The notes beneath the pieces are model-generated. The model had not been told where the DNA came from and ran no database searches. It was given only the letters and a program-made list of their open reading frames with translations. Positions 17,642 to 28,333 of a DNA stretch of 64,000 nt are shown here, piece after piece (position 1 is the first letter of the stretch; every line of letters starts with the position of its first letter). The stretch comes from Palsa-147 sp049279675 (lineage in GTDB: Bacteria > Acidobacteriota > Terriglobia > Acidiferrales > UBA7541). The stretch lies in the NCBI GenBank assembly GCA_049279675.1, contig JBAPOP010000168.1:62001-126000 (forward strand). Direction: 5' to 3'. Made by a program: the position numbers and the translations under genes.

Positions 17642-19351
17642 CTACGACTTCGAAAGTATGAAATTGCCCAAGACGAGCGCGTCGGTGCCGGAGCAGAAAT
17701 AGCTGCGGACCGCGTCGCGCGGTGTAACCACCAGCGGCTCACCGAAAAGATTGAACGACGTATTCACCAGCAACGGGCCGGGCGCGCCTTCGCCCGACCT
17801 CCTGAGCAACTCCCAAAAAAGCGGATTCGCTTTGCGGCTCACCACGTGCAGCCGCACCTGAAATCCTGGCAGTAAAAAATCCTTCAGCGCTTCCCGCACT
17901 TCCGGTTTTGCCACTCCCATCGAAGCCATAAAGCGGGCCGCGGGCGATGCGTTGAAATACCGCGAGCAATCTTCTTCCGGCACCGCCAGCGCAAACGGAC
18001 GGAACGACTCGCGATGTTTCACGTAGTCGTTCAAATTTTCTTTCACGTAAGGCGCCCACGGCGAAGCAAGCAGGCTGCGATTGCCGAGCGCGCGCGGGCC
18101 AAATTCCGCTCTGCCTTGATGCCATGCGACGATTTTCCCGGCGCGCAGCAACCGCAGCGCTTCTTCCAACTTCGGCCCATCGCCGTTCAGCCAACGATAC
18201 GTCGCCTTGCAATTATCGAGCACTTGCTTCACTTCATCGTTGGAATACCCCGGCCCCCAATAAACATCGGACATCGGCTTGACGCGCTCGCGCCCGGGAG
18301 TTCGATGCCAGATCGTCCACGCGGCGCCGAGCGACGTGCCTTCGTTTCCCGCGGCGGGCTGCACGAAAACCTCGTCGAAGCTCGTGTTTCGCTCGGCCGC
18401 AGCGACGATAAGTGAATTGAGAAAGAGCCCGCCGGCGAGGCACAGTTTGTTCTCGCCGTGCCGCTTCCGCAGAGCTTCCAGGTATTCGCTGACCACTTTC
18501 TCGGTAGCCTGTTGGACGCTCGCCGCGATGTTCGCTCGTTGCGGATCAGTTGGCGGCTTGTCCGCGGCAATTCCCAATCGGCGGCGAAGTTCGTTTGAGA
18601 ATGCAAAGCGGCCCGCGAAGCCTCGCGTGAAATAACGGCGATTTAAGTGCGGCGCCGCACCCGGTTTCTGTCGAAGCATCTCAAGAAATACTCGTTCGTA
18701 TTCCGGCGCGCCAGAAACGCTCAGCCATTGGAGTTTGTGTTCGTCTTTGTGCGGCCGGAATCCGAGCAGTTCCACCGCTTGCGAATAGACCCACGCGAGC
18801 GAATGCGGAAAGGGAATCGTTTCTGCAACGCGCAAGTTTGTGCCCTCGCCAACGGCGACGATGCCGCACTGCCCGTCGCCATGCTCGTCGAGCGACAAAA
18901 TCAGCGCGCGATCAAATGGCGATCCGAAGAACGCGCTGGCCGCATGACACAATTGGTGATCGAGCGGAATCACCCGCACGCGAGGATCTCCCGCGAGGTC
19001 ACTCAGGATTCGAATATTATTCAGTTCGCGGCCCAATTCGCCGAACGTTTTGTCAATGTAGTACGCGCTCGACATCGCAGCTACAGCCGTCTGCCGCAGG
19101 CGGAATCCGATCGCGCGGCGCCAGGCGCGCCTCGGATTGCTCGCGACGGCCACGGATGAAATATCGCGCCACGAAATTCCCGCATTCTCAAGACAGAAGC
19201 GAATCGCCTCGCGCGGAATTCCCGAAGCTTCACGCGATCGGATTAGTTTTGCTTCTTCGATTGCTGTGAAATTTCCATGAGGATCGAGAAGCGCCGCGGA
19301 AGAATCGTGCGCGAGCGCTGACAGCCCGAGGATGTATCCGTCAGTGGCCAT
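17642..19351 (-). CDS. O-carbamoyltransferase (NodU/CmcH/TobZ family), copy 1
   Basis: Transfers a carbamoyl group from carbamoyl phosphate through a carbamoyl-AMP intermediate to a hydroxyl, probably on a sugar of the surface polysaccharide. It has 569 residues. The N-terminal Kae1-like domain includes SALAHDSSAALL and the metal-site motif DHQLCHAAS (His132, His136). The C-terminal domain has FGPRALGNRSLLASP and the closing NTSFNLFGEPLV. The open frame extends to 19495, but the family start is MATDGYILGL at 19351. It is one of three such enzymes in the window. The neighbouring flavoprotein gene starts 59 bp upstream of its start. Confidence 0.93.
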   Translation of the reverse strand: MATDGYILGLSALAHDSSAALLDPHGNFTAIEEAKLIRSREASGIPREAIRFCLENAGISWRDISSVAVASNPRRAWRRAIGFRLRQTAVAAMSSAYYIDKTFGELGRELNNIRILSDLAGDPRVRVIPLDHQLCHAASAFFGSPFDRALILSLDEHGDGQCGIVAVGEGTNLRVAETIPFPHSLAWVYSQAVELLGFRPHKDEHKLQWLSVSGAPEYERVFLEMLRQKPGAAPHLNRRYFTRGFAGRFAFSNELRRRLGIAADKPPTDPQRANIAASVQQATEKVVSEYLEALRKRHGENKLCLAGGLFLNSLIVAAAERNTSFDEVFVQPAAGNEGTSLGAAWTIWHRTPGRERVKPMSDVYWGPGYSNDEVKQVLDNCKATYRWLNGDGPKLEEALRLLRAGKIVAWHQGRAEFGPRALGNRSLLASPWAPYVKENLNDYVKHRESFRPFALAVPEEDCSRYFNASPAARFMASMGVAKPEVREALKDFLLPGFQVRLHVVSRKANPLFWELLRRSGEGAPGPLLVNTSFNLFGEPLVVTPRDAVRSYFCSGTDALVLGNFILSKS

Positions 19352-19410
19352 GGCGGGTGAAAGAATACGCGTCGTGGAGGTACGCCGAAAAGAAAAACTG
19401 CAATGCGCGC

Positions 19411-20625
19411 CTACGGCCGCGGAGCGCCGAAGAGCCGCCCGCCGGTCAAAAGTCCGCGCAGTCCCATCAGAATCAATCGTGGCTGGCTCGCGCAAGCCTG
19501 AAACAGAACTTTGAAGGCGTCATCGCGCGAATACGCGCCGAGCTTTTGAAGCGCCGACGCATTCAGCAAATCCACCAGCCGGCTGTAATCGCTTTGCTGG
19601 AAATGGTGCAGCGATCGCCGCAAAAGCAAATGCATATCGAGTTCGCGCCGCAAGCGCCGCAATTCCGCGCTGTCGCCGCCGTTCAATATCGCTTCCGCAA
19701 CGCCGATCGCGCCGCGGAATCCCGTCACGATTCCGCCGACGGTGGTCACTTTCACTTGCGCTGCCGCATCGCCGACCAAAAAAACTTTCCCATTCCCTAC
19801 GCGTCGCTCCACCGGCACCCAGCCTCTGTAAACAGGAATCTTCGCGCCTTGAAAACTAATGGGATCGAGCCGACGCTTTTCGAGAAAACGCTCGAGATGC
19901 TTGCGCATTTCCTGTGGTGATTCGCCGATGAGTCCGAGCGCCCCGCGCGTCGGTGAATCCGGAATGAGCCAGTAGAAATATGGTGTGTCGTCGGGAACGA
20001 ACCAGACGCGCACCGTATCCGGCGACATGTCTTTCGGCAACGGAACGATCGCTTGAACCAGAGGAACTGTTTCCTGTTGCGGCCAACCGGCGGCTTGCGC
20101 TACGCGGCTCGCCGCGCCGTCGCTGCCAACCACGGTTTGCGTCTTCACTTCTTCGCGCGATCCGTCGGAGCCGCGTTCGACTTCGACGACGAGACCTGCG
20201 CCATTGCTGTGCAGCCCGCTGAAGCGCCGGCCGAATTTCAATTCCGCGCCGGCGCGTTGCGCTTCGTCGGCGAGTCCGCGGATCAATGTCGAGCGCTCGA
20301 TGATGAGATCGGGATCTTTCAGCCCGATCGTAGCTGAGCGCCCGTCGGTGAACAATTCAAAGCGGCGAATCTCGTTCACAATCGAGCCCGATGCCGCAGG
20401 CCCGAGCAGTGACCGGAGCTTGTGAGTGACGATCAGCGTGCGCGATACCGGATCGAGCGCCTCGGCACACTCAAACACTTGTACCGGCGCGCCGCGGCGT
20501 GCAAGCAGCGCAGCCGTAAGTAGTCCTGCGGCGGATCCTCCGACAATTGCGATGGGTTGTTTCGGCAGCTTGGCAGGAGCTTCGGATTGTGCCTGCGGGT
20601 TCAGACCAGCCAACGAGTTCACCAT
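19411..20625 (-). CDS. FAD-dependent geranylgeranyl-reductase-family oxidoreductase
   Basis: Flavoprotein of 404 residues with an N-terminal dinucleotide fold PIAIVGGSAAGLLTAALLA (the Gly pattern is G29-G30-S-A-A-G34) and the FAD motif VFLVGDAAAQVKVTT later. The mid part fits the p-hydroxybenzoate hydroxylase/geranylgeranyl reductase class. Relatives reduce isoprenoid double bonds, hydroxylate aromatics or halogenate; the sequence does not choose between them. It is co-directional with the carbamoyltransferase 59 bp away and with the PGT gene beyond. A role in reducing or modifying the polyprenyl lipid carrier is possible but unproven. Confidence 0.8.
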   Translation of the reverse strand: MVNSLAGLNPQAQSEAPAKLPKQPIAIVGGSAAGLLTAALLARRGAPVQVFECAEALDPVSRTLIVTHKLRSLLGPAASGSIVNEIRRFELFTDGRSATIGLKDPDLIIERSTLIRGLADEAQRAGAELKFGRRFSGLHSNGAGLVVEVERGSDGSREEVKTQTVVGSDGAASRVAQAAGWPQQETVPLVQAIVPLPKDMSPDTVRVWFVPDDTPYFYWLIPDSPTRGALGLIGESPQEMRKHLERFLEKRRLDPISFQGAKIPVYRGWVPVERRVGNGKVFLVGDAAAQVKVTTVGGIVTGFRGAIGVAEAILNGGDSAELRRLRRELDMHLLLRRSLHHFQQSDYSRLVDLLNASALQKLGAYSRDDAFKVLFQACASQPRLILMGLRGLLTGGRLFGAPRP

Positions 20626-20892
20626 TTGCTGAAAGAGCGCGATGTTCGAGATTCTGTCATTTCAACGAGATGGTCTGAGAACGACTGGACCCCATGCGGC
20701 CGACGACACACTTACACGCAGGGAACGGCGAAAATCGTCGCGCCGGTCTCCACACTCACCAGTCAGGACGGTGAGTATACCTTAGCGACGAACGTCCATC
20801 AACGGATTGAGGCCGTTGGTAATGGACTGTTCAGTTCTGGCACTTCACGAATGAACTCAAACCTGCATCCCGACCAACTGGGCGACGCGAGG

Positions 20893-21960
20893 TCAGGATA
20901 CGGGTGAAGACTTCGGAATCTTGCCCTGACGCTCGTACGGGGCTCCCTCGAGGAAGTAGATGGCCACCAGAGAGGAAAGTACAACCACGCCGACAAGCGT
21001 GATGGCTTGCCCGGGCGACAACGAGGGAATCAGAAGAGCCAGGACGCCGAAGACGCAGGCGAGAGCGTACAGTGCCAAAACGGCACCCCGCTGGCCGAGG
21101 CCCAGGTTCGCGAGACGATGCGCCGTGTGGTCTTTTCCGGGAGACGTGAAGGGAATCAGGCCGCGCCGAGAGCGGGAGATGGACACCAGCGTGGTATCAA
21201 AGATCGGCACACCCAGAATCAGGAGCGGGACGAGCCAGCCAATTTGCGAGTCCGAACCTTCGGGCCGCAGCTTCAGACTCAGCACGGCCATCAAGTATCC
21301 CAGAAACATCGCGCCGCCATCGCCCATGAATATTTTTGCGGGATTGAAATTCCAGCCGAGAAATCCGAGCGCCGCGCCGAGCGTTGCGGCACCGAGCGTG
21401 CGCACCATCACTTGGCCGCCCTGATTCGCTGCAAGTGTGAAGAAGAGCGCGCCGACCGCCGCGATGCCGGAGCACAAGCCGTCCATGTGATCGAGAATGC
21501 TGAACGACGCTGTGATTCCAACTACCCAGACGACGGTCAGGCAGCCATCGAGAATGATGCCGATTTCCCCTGGCACCCATGCCGAAATCAGATGCGTGCG
21601 AATTCCCGCAGCAAGGAGAAGCCCCGCGGCAACGGGCATCGCGACAAACAGCTTCACCTGGTGGTGGAGCAAGCCGCCGTCGTCGAGAAAGCCGATGAGC
21701 GCGAGCAGCGTTGCGCCCGCAAGAATGCTGATGATCTGGCCGGAAGTGGGAGCGTGCATCGTGACGAGCACGGCGAGCACGAATCCGCAGTAGATGGCAA
21801 CGCCGCCGAGAAGTGGAATCGGCTTGAGATGAACTTTGCGCGGGCCAGGCTTGTCCACGAGGCCAACGCGGAGCGCGAGCTGGCGAACCGGGGCCGTGAG
21901 CCCGACCGAGGCCAGAAACGCAATCAGAAATGCCAGCAGGTCCTTGGGCACGTCTACCAT
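20893..21960 (-). CDS. Polyprenyl-phosphate sugar-1-phosphate transferase (WecA/MraY family)
   Basis: Integral membrane enzyme (355 residues, about 10-11 helices) that starts glycan assembly by placing a sugar phosphate, commonly GlcNAc-1-P, on undecaprenyl phosphate. Family signatures are GFLDDGG (the Asp-Asp pair), KIFMGDGGAMFLGY, and a VPIFDTTLV loop. The usual NxxNxxDGxDGL motif is replaced by SILDHMDGLCSG. This keeps the Asp-Gly-Leu core but loses the second Gly and the Asn residues. The C-terminal loop SRSRRGLIPFTSPGKDHTAHRL contains the His cluster typical of bacterial WecA. It is the only initiating PGT seen, so it probably starts the polymer made by this locus. Confidence 0.9.
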   Translation of the reverse strand: MVDVPKDLLAFLIAFLASVGLTAPVRQLALRVGLVDKPGPRKVHLKPIPLLGGVAIYCGFVLAVLVTMHAPTSGQIISILAGATLLALIGFLDDGGLLHHQVKLFVAMPVAAGLLLAAGIRTHLISAWVPGEIGIILDGCLTVVWVVGITASFSILDHMDGLCSGIAAVGALFFTLAANQGGQVMVRTLGAATLGAALGFLGWNFNPAKIFMGDGGAMFLGYLMAVLSLKLRPEGSDSQIGWLVPLLILGVPIFDTTLVSISRSRRGLIPFTSPGKDHTAHRLANLGLGQRGAVLALYALACVFGVLALLIPSLSPGQAITLVGVVVLSSLVAIYFLEGAPYERQGKIPKSSPVS

Positions 21961-22032
21961 CCAGCGTTCAAGTTATGGAGGGGCGCAAAATTCCAAATGG
22001 ACTCTGGGGCTGAGCCGTTGCTGTCCGTGAAA

Positions 22033-23247
22033 TCACCGAGGTCGCGAACTCCCATTTCGAGCCGCCTCTTCGACGACCCCAACAAATCGCTTCAGCTCAT
22101 CCACTCTAGCATATTTTTTTGCGGTTTCTCGCGCGCGCCGGCCCATGTCTTCCAGACGAGCACGGTCAGATTGAAATTCGCGCAGAGCCGCGGCGACGGC
22201 GGCGGGATCGTCGGGATCGGCGGCCAGGCCACACTGGGCTGCGCGGACGATGCGGACGGCGTCGCATTCTTCGGGCGCGACAACGAGGACGGGGCGTCCA
22301 GCTGCCAGAATCGAGAAAAGCTTGCTCGGCACGACGACGCCTTCGAGGCCGCGCTTCACCGTCACGATGTGAACGTCACCGGCGGCCATGACGTAGGGAA
22401 TCTCCGCGGCGGGGCGAAACGGAAGAAAGCGGACATTCGAGGATTCGCGGGCCGACAGTTCGAGACGATCGCGAATTGCGCCTTCGCCGACGAAAACCAA
22501 GCCGGTGTTGTCTCGTTCGAGAAGTTTCATCGCGCGAAGCAGCGTGTCCCACGCGCCGTAAAATCCCAGATTCCCGGCGTGGATCGCGACGAATGGAAAC
22601 CCGCAGCGAATTTCCTGCGCGATCGGATGCGATTGCGCAGCGAGCGATTCCGGCAGCTGCGCGCCGTCGCGAACCACAGCAACGCGATCGGGCGCGACAC
22701 CTTTTTTGAGAATTCGTTCGCGCATGTCGTCGCCGAGAACAATCACGCGCGTCGCGTGGCGCAACGCGTTGCGATGCAAACTCTCCCATCGGCGCGCCCA
22801 CGCGTTTGCTGGAACAATTTCGCCGCCAACGGCCATGTCGGGATAGAGATCGCGAATGTTGTAGACGAATGCGCGTCCGGATAGCCGCGCGACAAACGCG
22901 CCCGCGATTCCCGCGACGGGCGGATCCGTCATCGCGAGGATGATGTCCGATCGTTTGAATAGCGCGCGCGGAACAGCCAACGCCAGATAGCTCAGATAAT
23001 TCGAAACGCGCCCGCGCATCTCGTGGCGGGAGTACGTCGTCGAGCCCACGCGTTCGACCGTCACTCCATTTCGCACATCGCGGCGAAGCAGGGACCACGG
23101 ATACCTCTCGTCGGGATCGTACGAAGGCAGCCCGGCAATGACGGTCACCTGATGGCTCTTGGCCAATTCCTCGGCGACGAGACTTGCCATTCTGGCTGTG
23201 GCCGATGTGTCCGGCGGATAATATTCGTTGAAGATGAGGATGTGCAC
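22033..23247 (-). CDS. GT4 family glycosyltransferase (WcaI/WbuB-like)
   Basis: GT-B glycosyltransferase of 404 residues. The N-terminal domain opens with FNEYYPPDTSATARMAS, and YNIRDLYPDMAV is the typical mid-domain stretch. In the C-terminal nucleotide-binding domain VFVGEGAIRDRLE is recognisable, and VVVPSKLFSILAAGRPVL replaces the usual E-x7-E site. This subgroup (WbuB/WcaI) commonly uses UDP-L-FucNAc or GDP-Fuc. Donor and acceptor here are unknown. It lies between the PGT gene and the second carbamoyltransferase. Confidence 0.88.
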   Translation of the reverse strand: MHILIFNEYYPPDTSATARMASLVAEELAKSHQVTVIAGLPSYDPDERYPWSLLRRDVRNGVTVERVGSTTYSRHEMRGRVSNYLSYLALAVPRALFKRSDIILAMTDPPVAGIAGAFVARLSGRAFVYNIRDLYPDMAVGGEIVPANAWARRWESLHRNALRHATRVIVLGDDMRERILKKGVAPDRVAVVRDGAQLPESLAAQSHPIAQEIRCGFPFVAIHAGNLGFYGAWDTLLRAMKLLERDNTGLVFVGEGAIRDRLELSARESSNVRFLPFRPAAEIPYVMAAGDVHIVTVKRGLEGVVVPSKLFSILAAGRPVLVVAPEECDAVRIVRAAQCGLAADPDDPAAVAAALREFQSDRARLEDMGRRARETAKKYARVDELKRFVGVVEEAARNGSSRPR

Positions 23248-23281
23248 GTCAGGCTCTACGGCGTAACGGCTTTTCGCGCGG

Positions 23282-25075
23282 TCATGGCGTTCGCCGCGTC
23301 GAAACTTCGGATGAGCCTTCGTTCGTCCAACTCGCCGAAGTTCTTCGCAGAATCAAATTGCCCATCACGAGCGCGTCCATGCGCGTTCGCAGGAAACAAT
23401 CGAGCGCCTCTTCGGGCCTGCAAACGATCGGCTCGTTGTCGTTGAACGAAGTGTTCACGACGACAGGAACTCCTGTGAGTTCGCCGAAAGCGTTAATCAA
23501 TCTCCAGTAGAGCGGATTCGTGCGGCGGCTTACGGTCTGGAGCCGCGCCGTTCCGTCCACATGCGTGGGAGCGGGAATCACAGAGCGTTTCTCCGGGCGC
23601 ACGTGATACGCGAAGGTCATGAAGGGCGATGGATGCGTGCGTTCGAAATATTCGCCGGTCGCTTCTTCGAGAATTGATGGCGCGAACGGTCGAAACATCT
23701 CGCGGTGCTTGATTCGCTGATTGAGGATGTCTTTCATTTCCGCCCGGCGCGGGTCGGCAACGATGCTGCGATTGCCGAGCGCGCGCGGACCCCATTCCGC
23801 GCGGCCCTGATACCAGCCGAGGATGTGCCCATCGGCGATTTCGCGCGCGGCGGCTTGCGCGAGCGGGTCTTGGTCCATCTCATCGATCTCGATTCCATCA
23901 CTATTCGAAATTTTTTGCCGGACGGCTTCGGCGATTTCCGCATTCGAATAGCCCGGGCCCCAGCCCGCATGCTCCATGACGAAGCTTCGCGGGCGGCCGA
24001 GAACTGAATGCTGCACCGAAAATGCGGCGCCGACCGAAAGCCCGGCATCGCCCGCAGCAGGCTGAACGTAAATATTCTCGAACGGAGTGCGCTCGAGCAT
24101 TTTTCCGTTTGCGACGCAATTGAACGCGACGCCGCCCGCGAGGCAAAGATTTTTTTCCTTCGTGCGTTCGGCCAACTCCGAGACGTGCTTGAGCAGAACT
24201 TCTTCGAGCGCCGCTTGCATGCTTGCGGCGAGGTCGCGATGGCGCTGCTCGACGGGCTCTTCAGGATTGCGCGTCGGGCCTAGGCGCTTTTCGAGATAGT
24301 CCGAGAACAATCTTCCGAGAACTGGCGTGGTGCCCGCGTCGCGCCACGTCATTTCCGGGCCCTGGCGCTGATGCGTGAAGTAATCGAGATTCAGCCGCAG
24401 CTTCATGCCGCTATCGGCGCGGACGATTTTGCGAAACTCGTCGAGAAAGCGCGGCGTGCCGTAGGCACCGAGGCCCATCACTTTGTATTCGTCGCCGAAT
24501 TTCCAGAAGCCGAGATACTGGGTCAGGGCGGTGTAATACATGCCGAGCGAGTGCGGGAAAGTTGTCGCGCCGTGTGGGCGAAGTGAATGGCCTTCGCCGG
24601 TAGCCCACATGGCGCTGGCGAAATCGCCGAGTCCGTCAACGGAGAGGACGGCGGAGCGATCGAATGGCGAGACGAAGTAAGCGCTCGCGAGGTGCGCGAC
24701 GTGGTGCTCGATGCGATGAAAAGGCGCGCGGATTGATTCGGGATCGAGATCGAACGCATCGGCGAGCTCTTCTTTCAGTCCCGCAAATCGCGATATCACT
24801 CGCGCGCGCTCCATTGCGAATTTCGGCATGCGCAGCGCGTAGTAAAGTTTCGTGCCCATGCGCGCCCATGGGTTTCGCGGGATAGCGAAATGATCCACTT
24901 TCGTGAGCGGAATTCCAGCCTCGACGAGGCAGAAGCGAATCGCTTGAACGGGCAAACCGGCGGCGTATTTTACGCGGTTGAAGCGTTCCTCTTCGGCTGC
25001 GGCGAGCAGCTTGCCATCGGCGACGATCGCCGCAGAGGCGTTGGCGTGGTAGGCGTTGATGCCGAGGATGATCAT
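23282..25075 (-). CDS. O-carbamoyltransferase (NodU/CmcH family), copy 2
   Basis: Second carbamoyltransferase, 597 residues. It shows IILGINAYHANASAAIV at the start, EHHVAHLASAYFVSPF as the metal-binding region, WGPGYS and EWGPRALGNRSIVADP in the C-terminal domain, and VVVNTSFNDNEPIV near the end. It differs clearly from copy 1 and resembles copy 3 more closely in the C-terminal half (both have an RPEKRSVIP-x-x-THVDG-x-AR-x-QTV stretch). The acceptor is probably a different sugar hydroxyl. The start is MIILGINAY, with an alternative ATG directly after the first two codons not indicated. It is followed upstream by a 570-bp repeat-bearing gap. Confidence 0.93.
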   Translation of the reverse strand: MIILGINAYHANASAAIVADGKLLAAAEEERFNRVKYAAGLPVQAIRFCLVEAGIPLTKVDHFAIPRNPWARMGTKLYYALRMPKFAMERARVISRFAGLKEELADAFDLDPESIRAPFHRIEHHVAHLASAYFVSPFDRSAVLSVDGLGDFASAMWATGEGHSLRPHGATTFPHSLGMYYTALTQYLGFWKFGDEYKVMGLGAYGTPRFLDEFRKIVRADSGMKLRLNLDYFTHQRQGPEMTWRDAGTTPVLGRLFSDYLEKRLGPTRNPEEPVEQRHRDLAASMQAALEEVLLKHVSELAERTKEKNLCLAGGVAFNCVANGKMLERTPFENIYVQPAAGDAGLSVGAAFSVQHSVLGRPRSFVMEHAGWGPGYSNAEIAEAVRQKISNSDGIEIDEMDQDPLAQAAAREIADGHILGWYQGRAEWGPRALGNRSIVADPRRAEMKDILNQRIKHREMFRPFAPSILEEATGEYFERTHPSPFMTFAYHVRPEKRSVIPAPTHVDGTARLQTVSRRTNPLYWRLINAFGELTGVPVVVNTSFNDNEPIVCRPEEALDCFLRTRMDALVMGNLILRRTSASWTNEGSSEVSTRRTP

Positions 25076-25643
25076 GCGCGCGATTCCGAGGTGCCGAATG
25101 AGCTGTCGCGCCGCAGGGCGCAGGCGTTCTCACGGGCTGATTGGCTGTTTGGACGGCCAGTGTTTGTGTCCCGGTTAGAACGTGGCCCGAGGCTTTGTTT
25201 TCTGTTACTTAGCGTCAATTCTAATTGTTTTGGTGTCCCGGTTAGAATTGGGAGGAATTCCTCGTTAGGCCGCCTGGCGTCCGGTCCGTCGATAAGTTTG
25301 CTCAACATAGCTCCGCGACAACCGTAGCCCAAGATTTGAGCGAAAGCAAATGCCACTGTCGTAAGGGTTCCAGTACCAGTTAGGCCGCGACGCGAGCGCG
25401 AGGACACGGAGGCGGGGGCCGCAAGGATCTGAATTGCAATATGGTGCGCGTTTGAAAAGCTGGCCCGCCTTCCGGCGAGCCCTACGGTTACCGAACCATG
25501 ACGATTGCCGGATGCGAGAGCGCGGCGCAGGGGCGAAAGACGCGGGCAAGATGCCGGCGCGACGAGAGAAAAAACGCCGCGACAGCTGAAGGACGGAGGC
25601 ATGGGCCTCCGGACTCTGAATATTGAGGTGCGGCCAGTCGAGG
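25076..25643. repeat. Intergenic region with repeat copies and possible element remnant
   Basis: 568 bp with no convincing gene; a 191-codon minus-strand frame lacks protein-like character. Two exact 15-bp direct repeats GTGTCCCGGTTAGAA occur at 25166-25180 and 25233-25247. Between them CAATTCTAA (25216-25224) pairs with TTAGAATTG (25242-25250). At 25462-25485 is a second copy of the GGCC.GCCTTCCGGC.AGCCCTAC hairpin seen at 14660-14683, also preceded by GAAAA. The region looks like decayed or accumulated mobile-repeat sequence. Confidence 0.6.
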
Positions 25644-25937
25644 TCACTTGCGGAAATCTGAACGCGTCGCCTCTACGTCATCGGATATTGTGAAAGTCAC
25701 TGAGAGCTGTTCCTTTGCGCTCGCGGCAACTTCCTGCAATCCTTGAACGAGGGTGAATAAACCTTCTTGAAGAGCAGTGCCCTCTTGCCACAGTTTTACT
25801 CCGCAGTTCGGACAGTCGAACGCTTTCTGCAACTTCTTCGTGTCAGTCGGCACGGTAAAGCAGAATCCGCATTTGCAGCGGAGATCAACCGACTTGATGT
25901 CATTTACGTGAATCACGATGCTTCGATTTACTGTCAT
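25644..25937 (-). CDS. Small zinc-ribbon-like protein
   Basis: Protein of 97 residues that I do not recognise by name. Four to five Cys residues are arranged as RCKCGFCF and FDCPNCG, a pattern suggesting a small zinc-binding ribbon. The remainder is short and partly acidic. A good ribosome site (AAGGA, 7 nt before the ATG) supports translation. It lies 30 bp downstream of the asparagine-synthase-like gene on the same strand, so they may share a transcript. A regulatory or structural role is possible. Confidence 0.7.
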   Translation of the reverse strand: MTVNRSIVIHVNDIKSVDLRCKCGFCFTVPTDTKKLQKAFDCPNCGVKLWQEGTALQEGLFTLVQGLQEVAASAKEQLSVTFTISDDVEATRSDFRK

Positions 25938-25967
25938 GACTTCATCCTTCCGTACTTGCCGCTGGCT

Positions 25968-27890
<1,923 letters not shown>

Positions 27891-27920
27891 TGGATCACGT
27901 CACCGCTGTTTGGAAGAATT

Positions 27921-27945
27921 CGAACACATATTCGAAATATGTTCG
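27921..27945. promoter_or_regulatory. CGAAC/GTTCG operator-like palindrome before asnB
   Basis: The 25-bp site CGAAC...GTTCG contains perfect arms CATATT / AATATG around a 3-nt centre, and TTCGAA half-sites repeat at 27919 and 27931 (12-bp spacing). The left 14 bp (CGAACACATATTCG) differ at one position from the Gram-positive LexA consensus CGAACRNRYGTTYG. It sits 31 bp upstream of the asnB start, where a repressor could block transcription. The identity of the regulator is inference. Confidence 0.45.
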
Positions 27946-28027
27946 TGAGGCAAGTTTACTCCATTGCGGCGATATGCCGGTCGAGATCCGCGGCTGAAGC
28001 CGGAGAGATTGGAGGGCGGAGCATTTC

Positions 28028-28066
28028 GGAGCGCTGAAGCGCTCCTCCCCCGCATAAATGCGGGGG
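28028..28066. repeat. Two adjacent perfect hairpins (REP-like)
   Basis: GGAGCGCT-ga-AGCGCTCC (28028-28045) is immediately followed by CCCCCGCAT-aa-ATGCGGGGG (28047-28066). Both stems are perfect. Such paired hairpins in a gap between divergent genes look like interspersed repeat elements rather than a terminator, since neither neighbour transcribes into them from upstream. Confidence 0.7.
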
Positions 28067-28208
28067 CTCCCACCGAGATGCAAATATGCTCCCACCGACA
28101 GGCAAACCGGTGATGTCCTTTAGGGTCTGGCAGTCCTCATGAGCTTCGCATTGAAATTCCTTTTTGAGCGGATGTGAAATTAGACGCGTAATGGGCGGCA
28201 AAGCGAGA

Positions 28209-28234
28209 CCCACCCTCGCTGCGCAAGGATGGGG
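28209..28234 (+). repeat. CCCACCCT(T/C)GC hairpin repeat, copy 1
   Basis: CCCACCCTCGC-t-GCGCAAGGATGGGG, an imperfect inverted repeat about 100 bp upstream of the cytidine-deaminase-like gene. The second copy (29472-29495) is just downstream of the same gene and in the same orientation. Confidence 0.65.
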
Positions 28235-28333
28235 CAACTGGAAAGGCGAAGATGGCCAGTGTCGCGACGCGGCTTGCGTGCGTGGGTGATAGAATCGCGC
28301 GTTCACTGCAATTTTAATGACGGAGGATTTTTA

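Noticed and set aside
21007..22884. 625-codon plus-strand frame
   Set aside because: Antisense to the WecA-like and GT4 genes, which have clear family motifs; a high-GC shadow frame.
25072..25647. 191-codon minus-strand frame in the gap upstream of carbamoyltransferase copy 2
   Set aside because: Composition is Arg/Ser rich with no domain; it spans hairpin and direct repeats.
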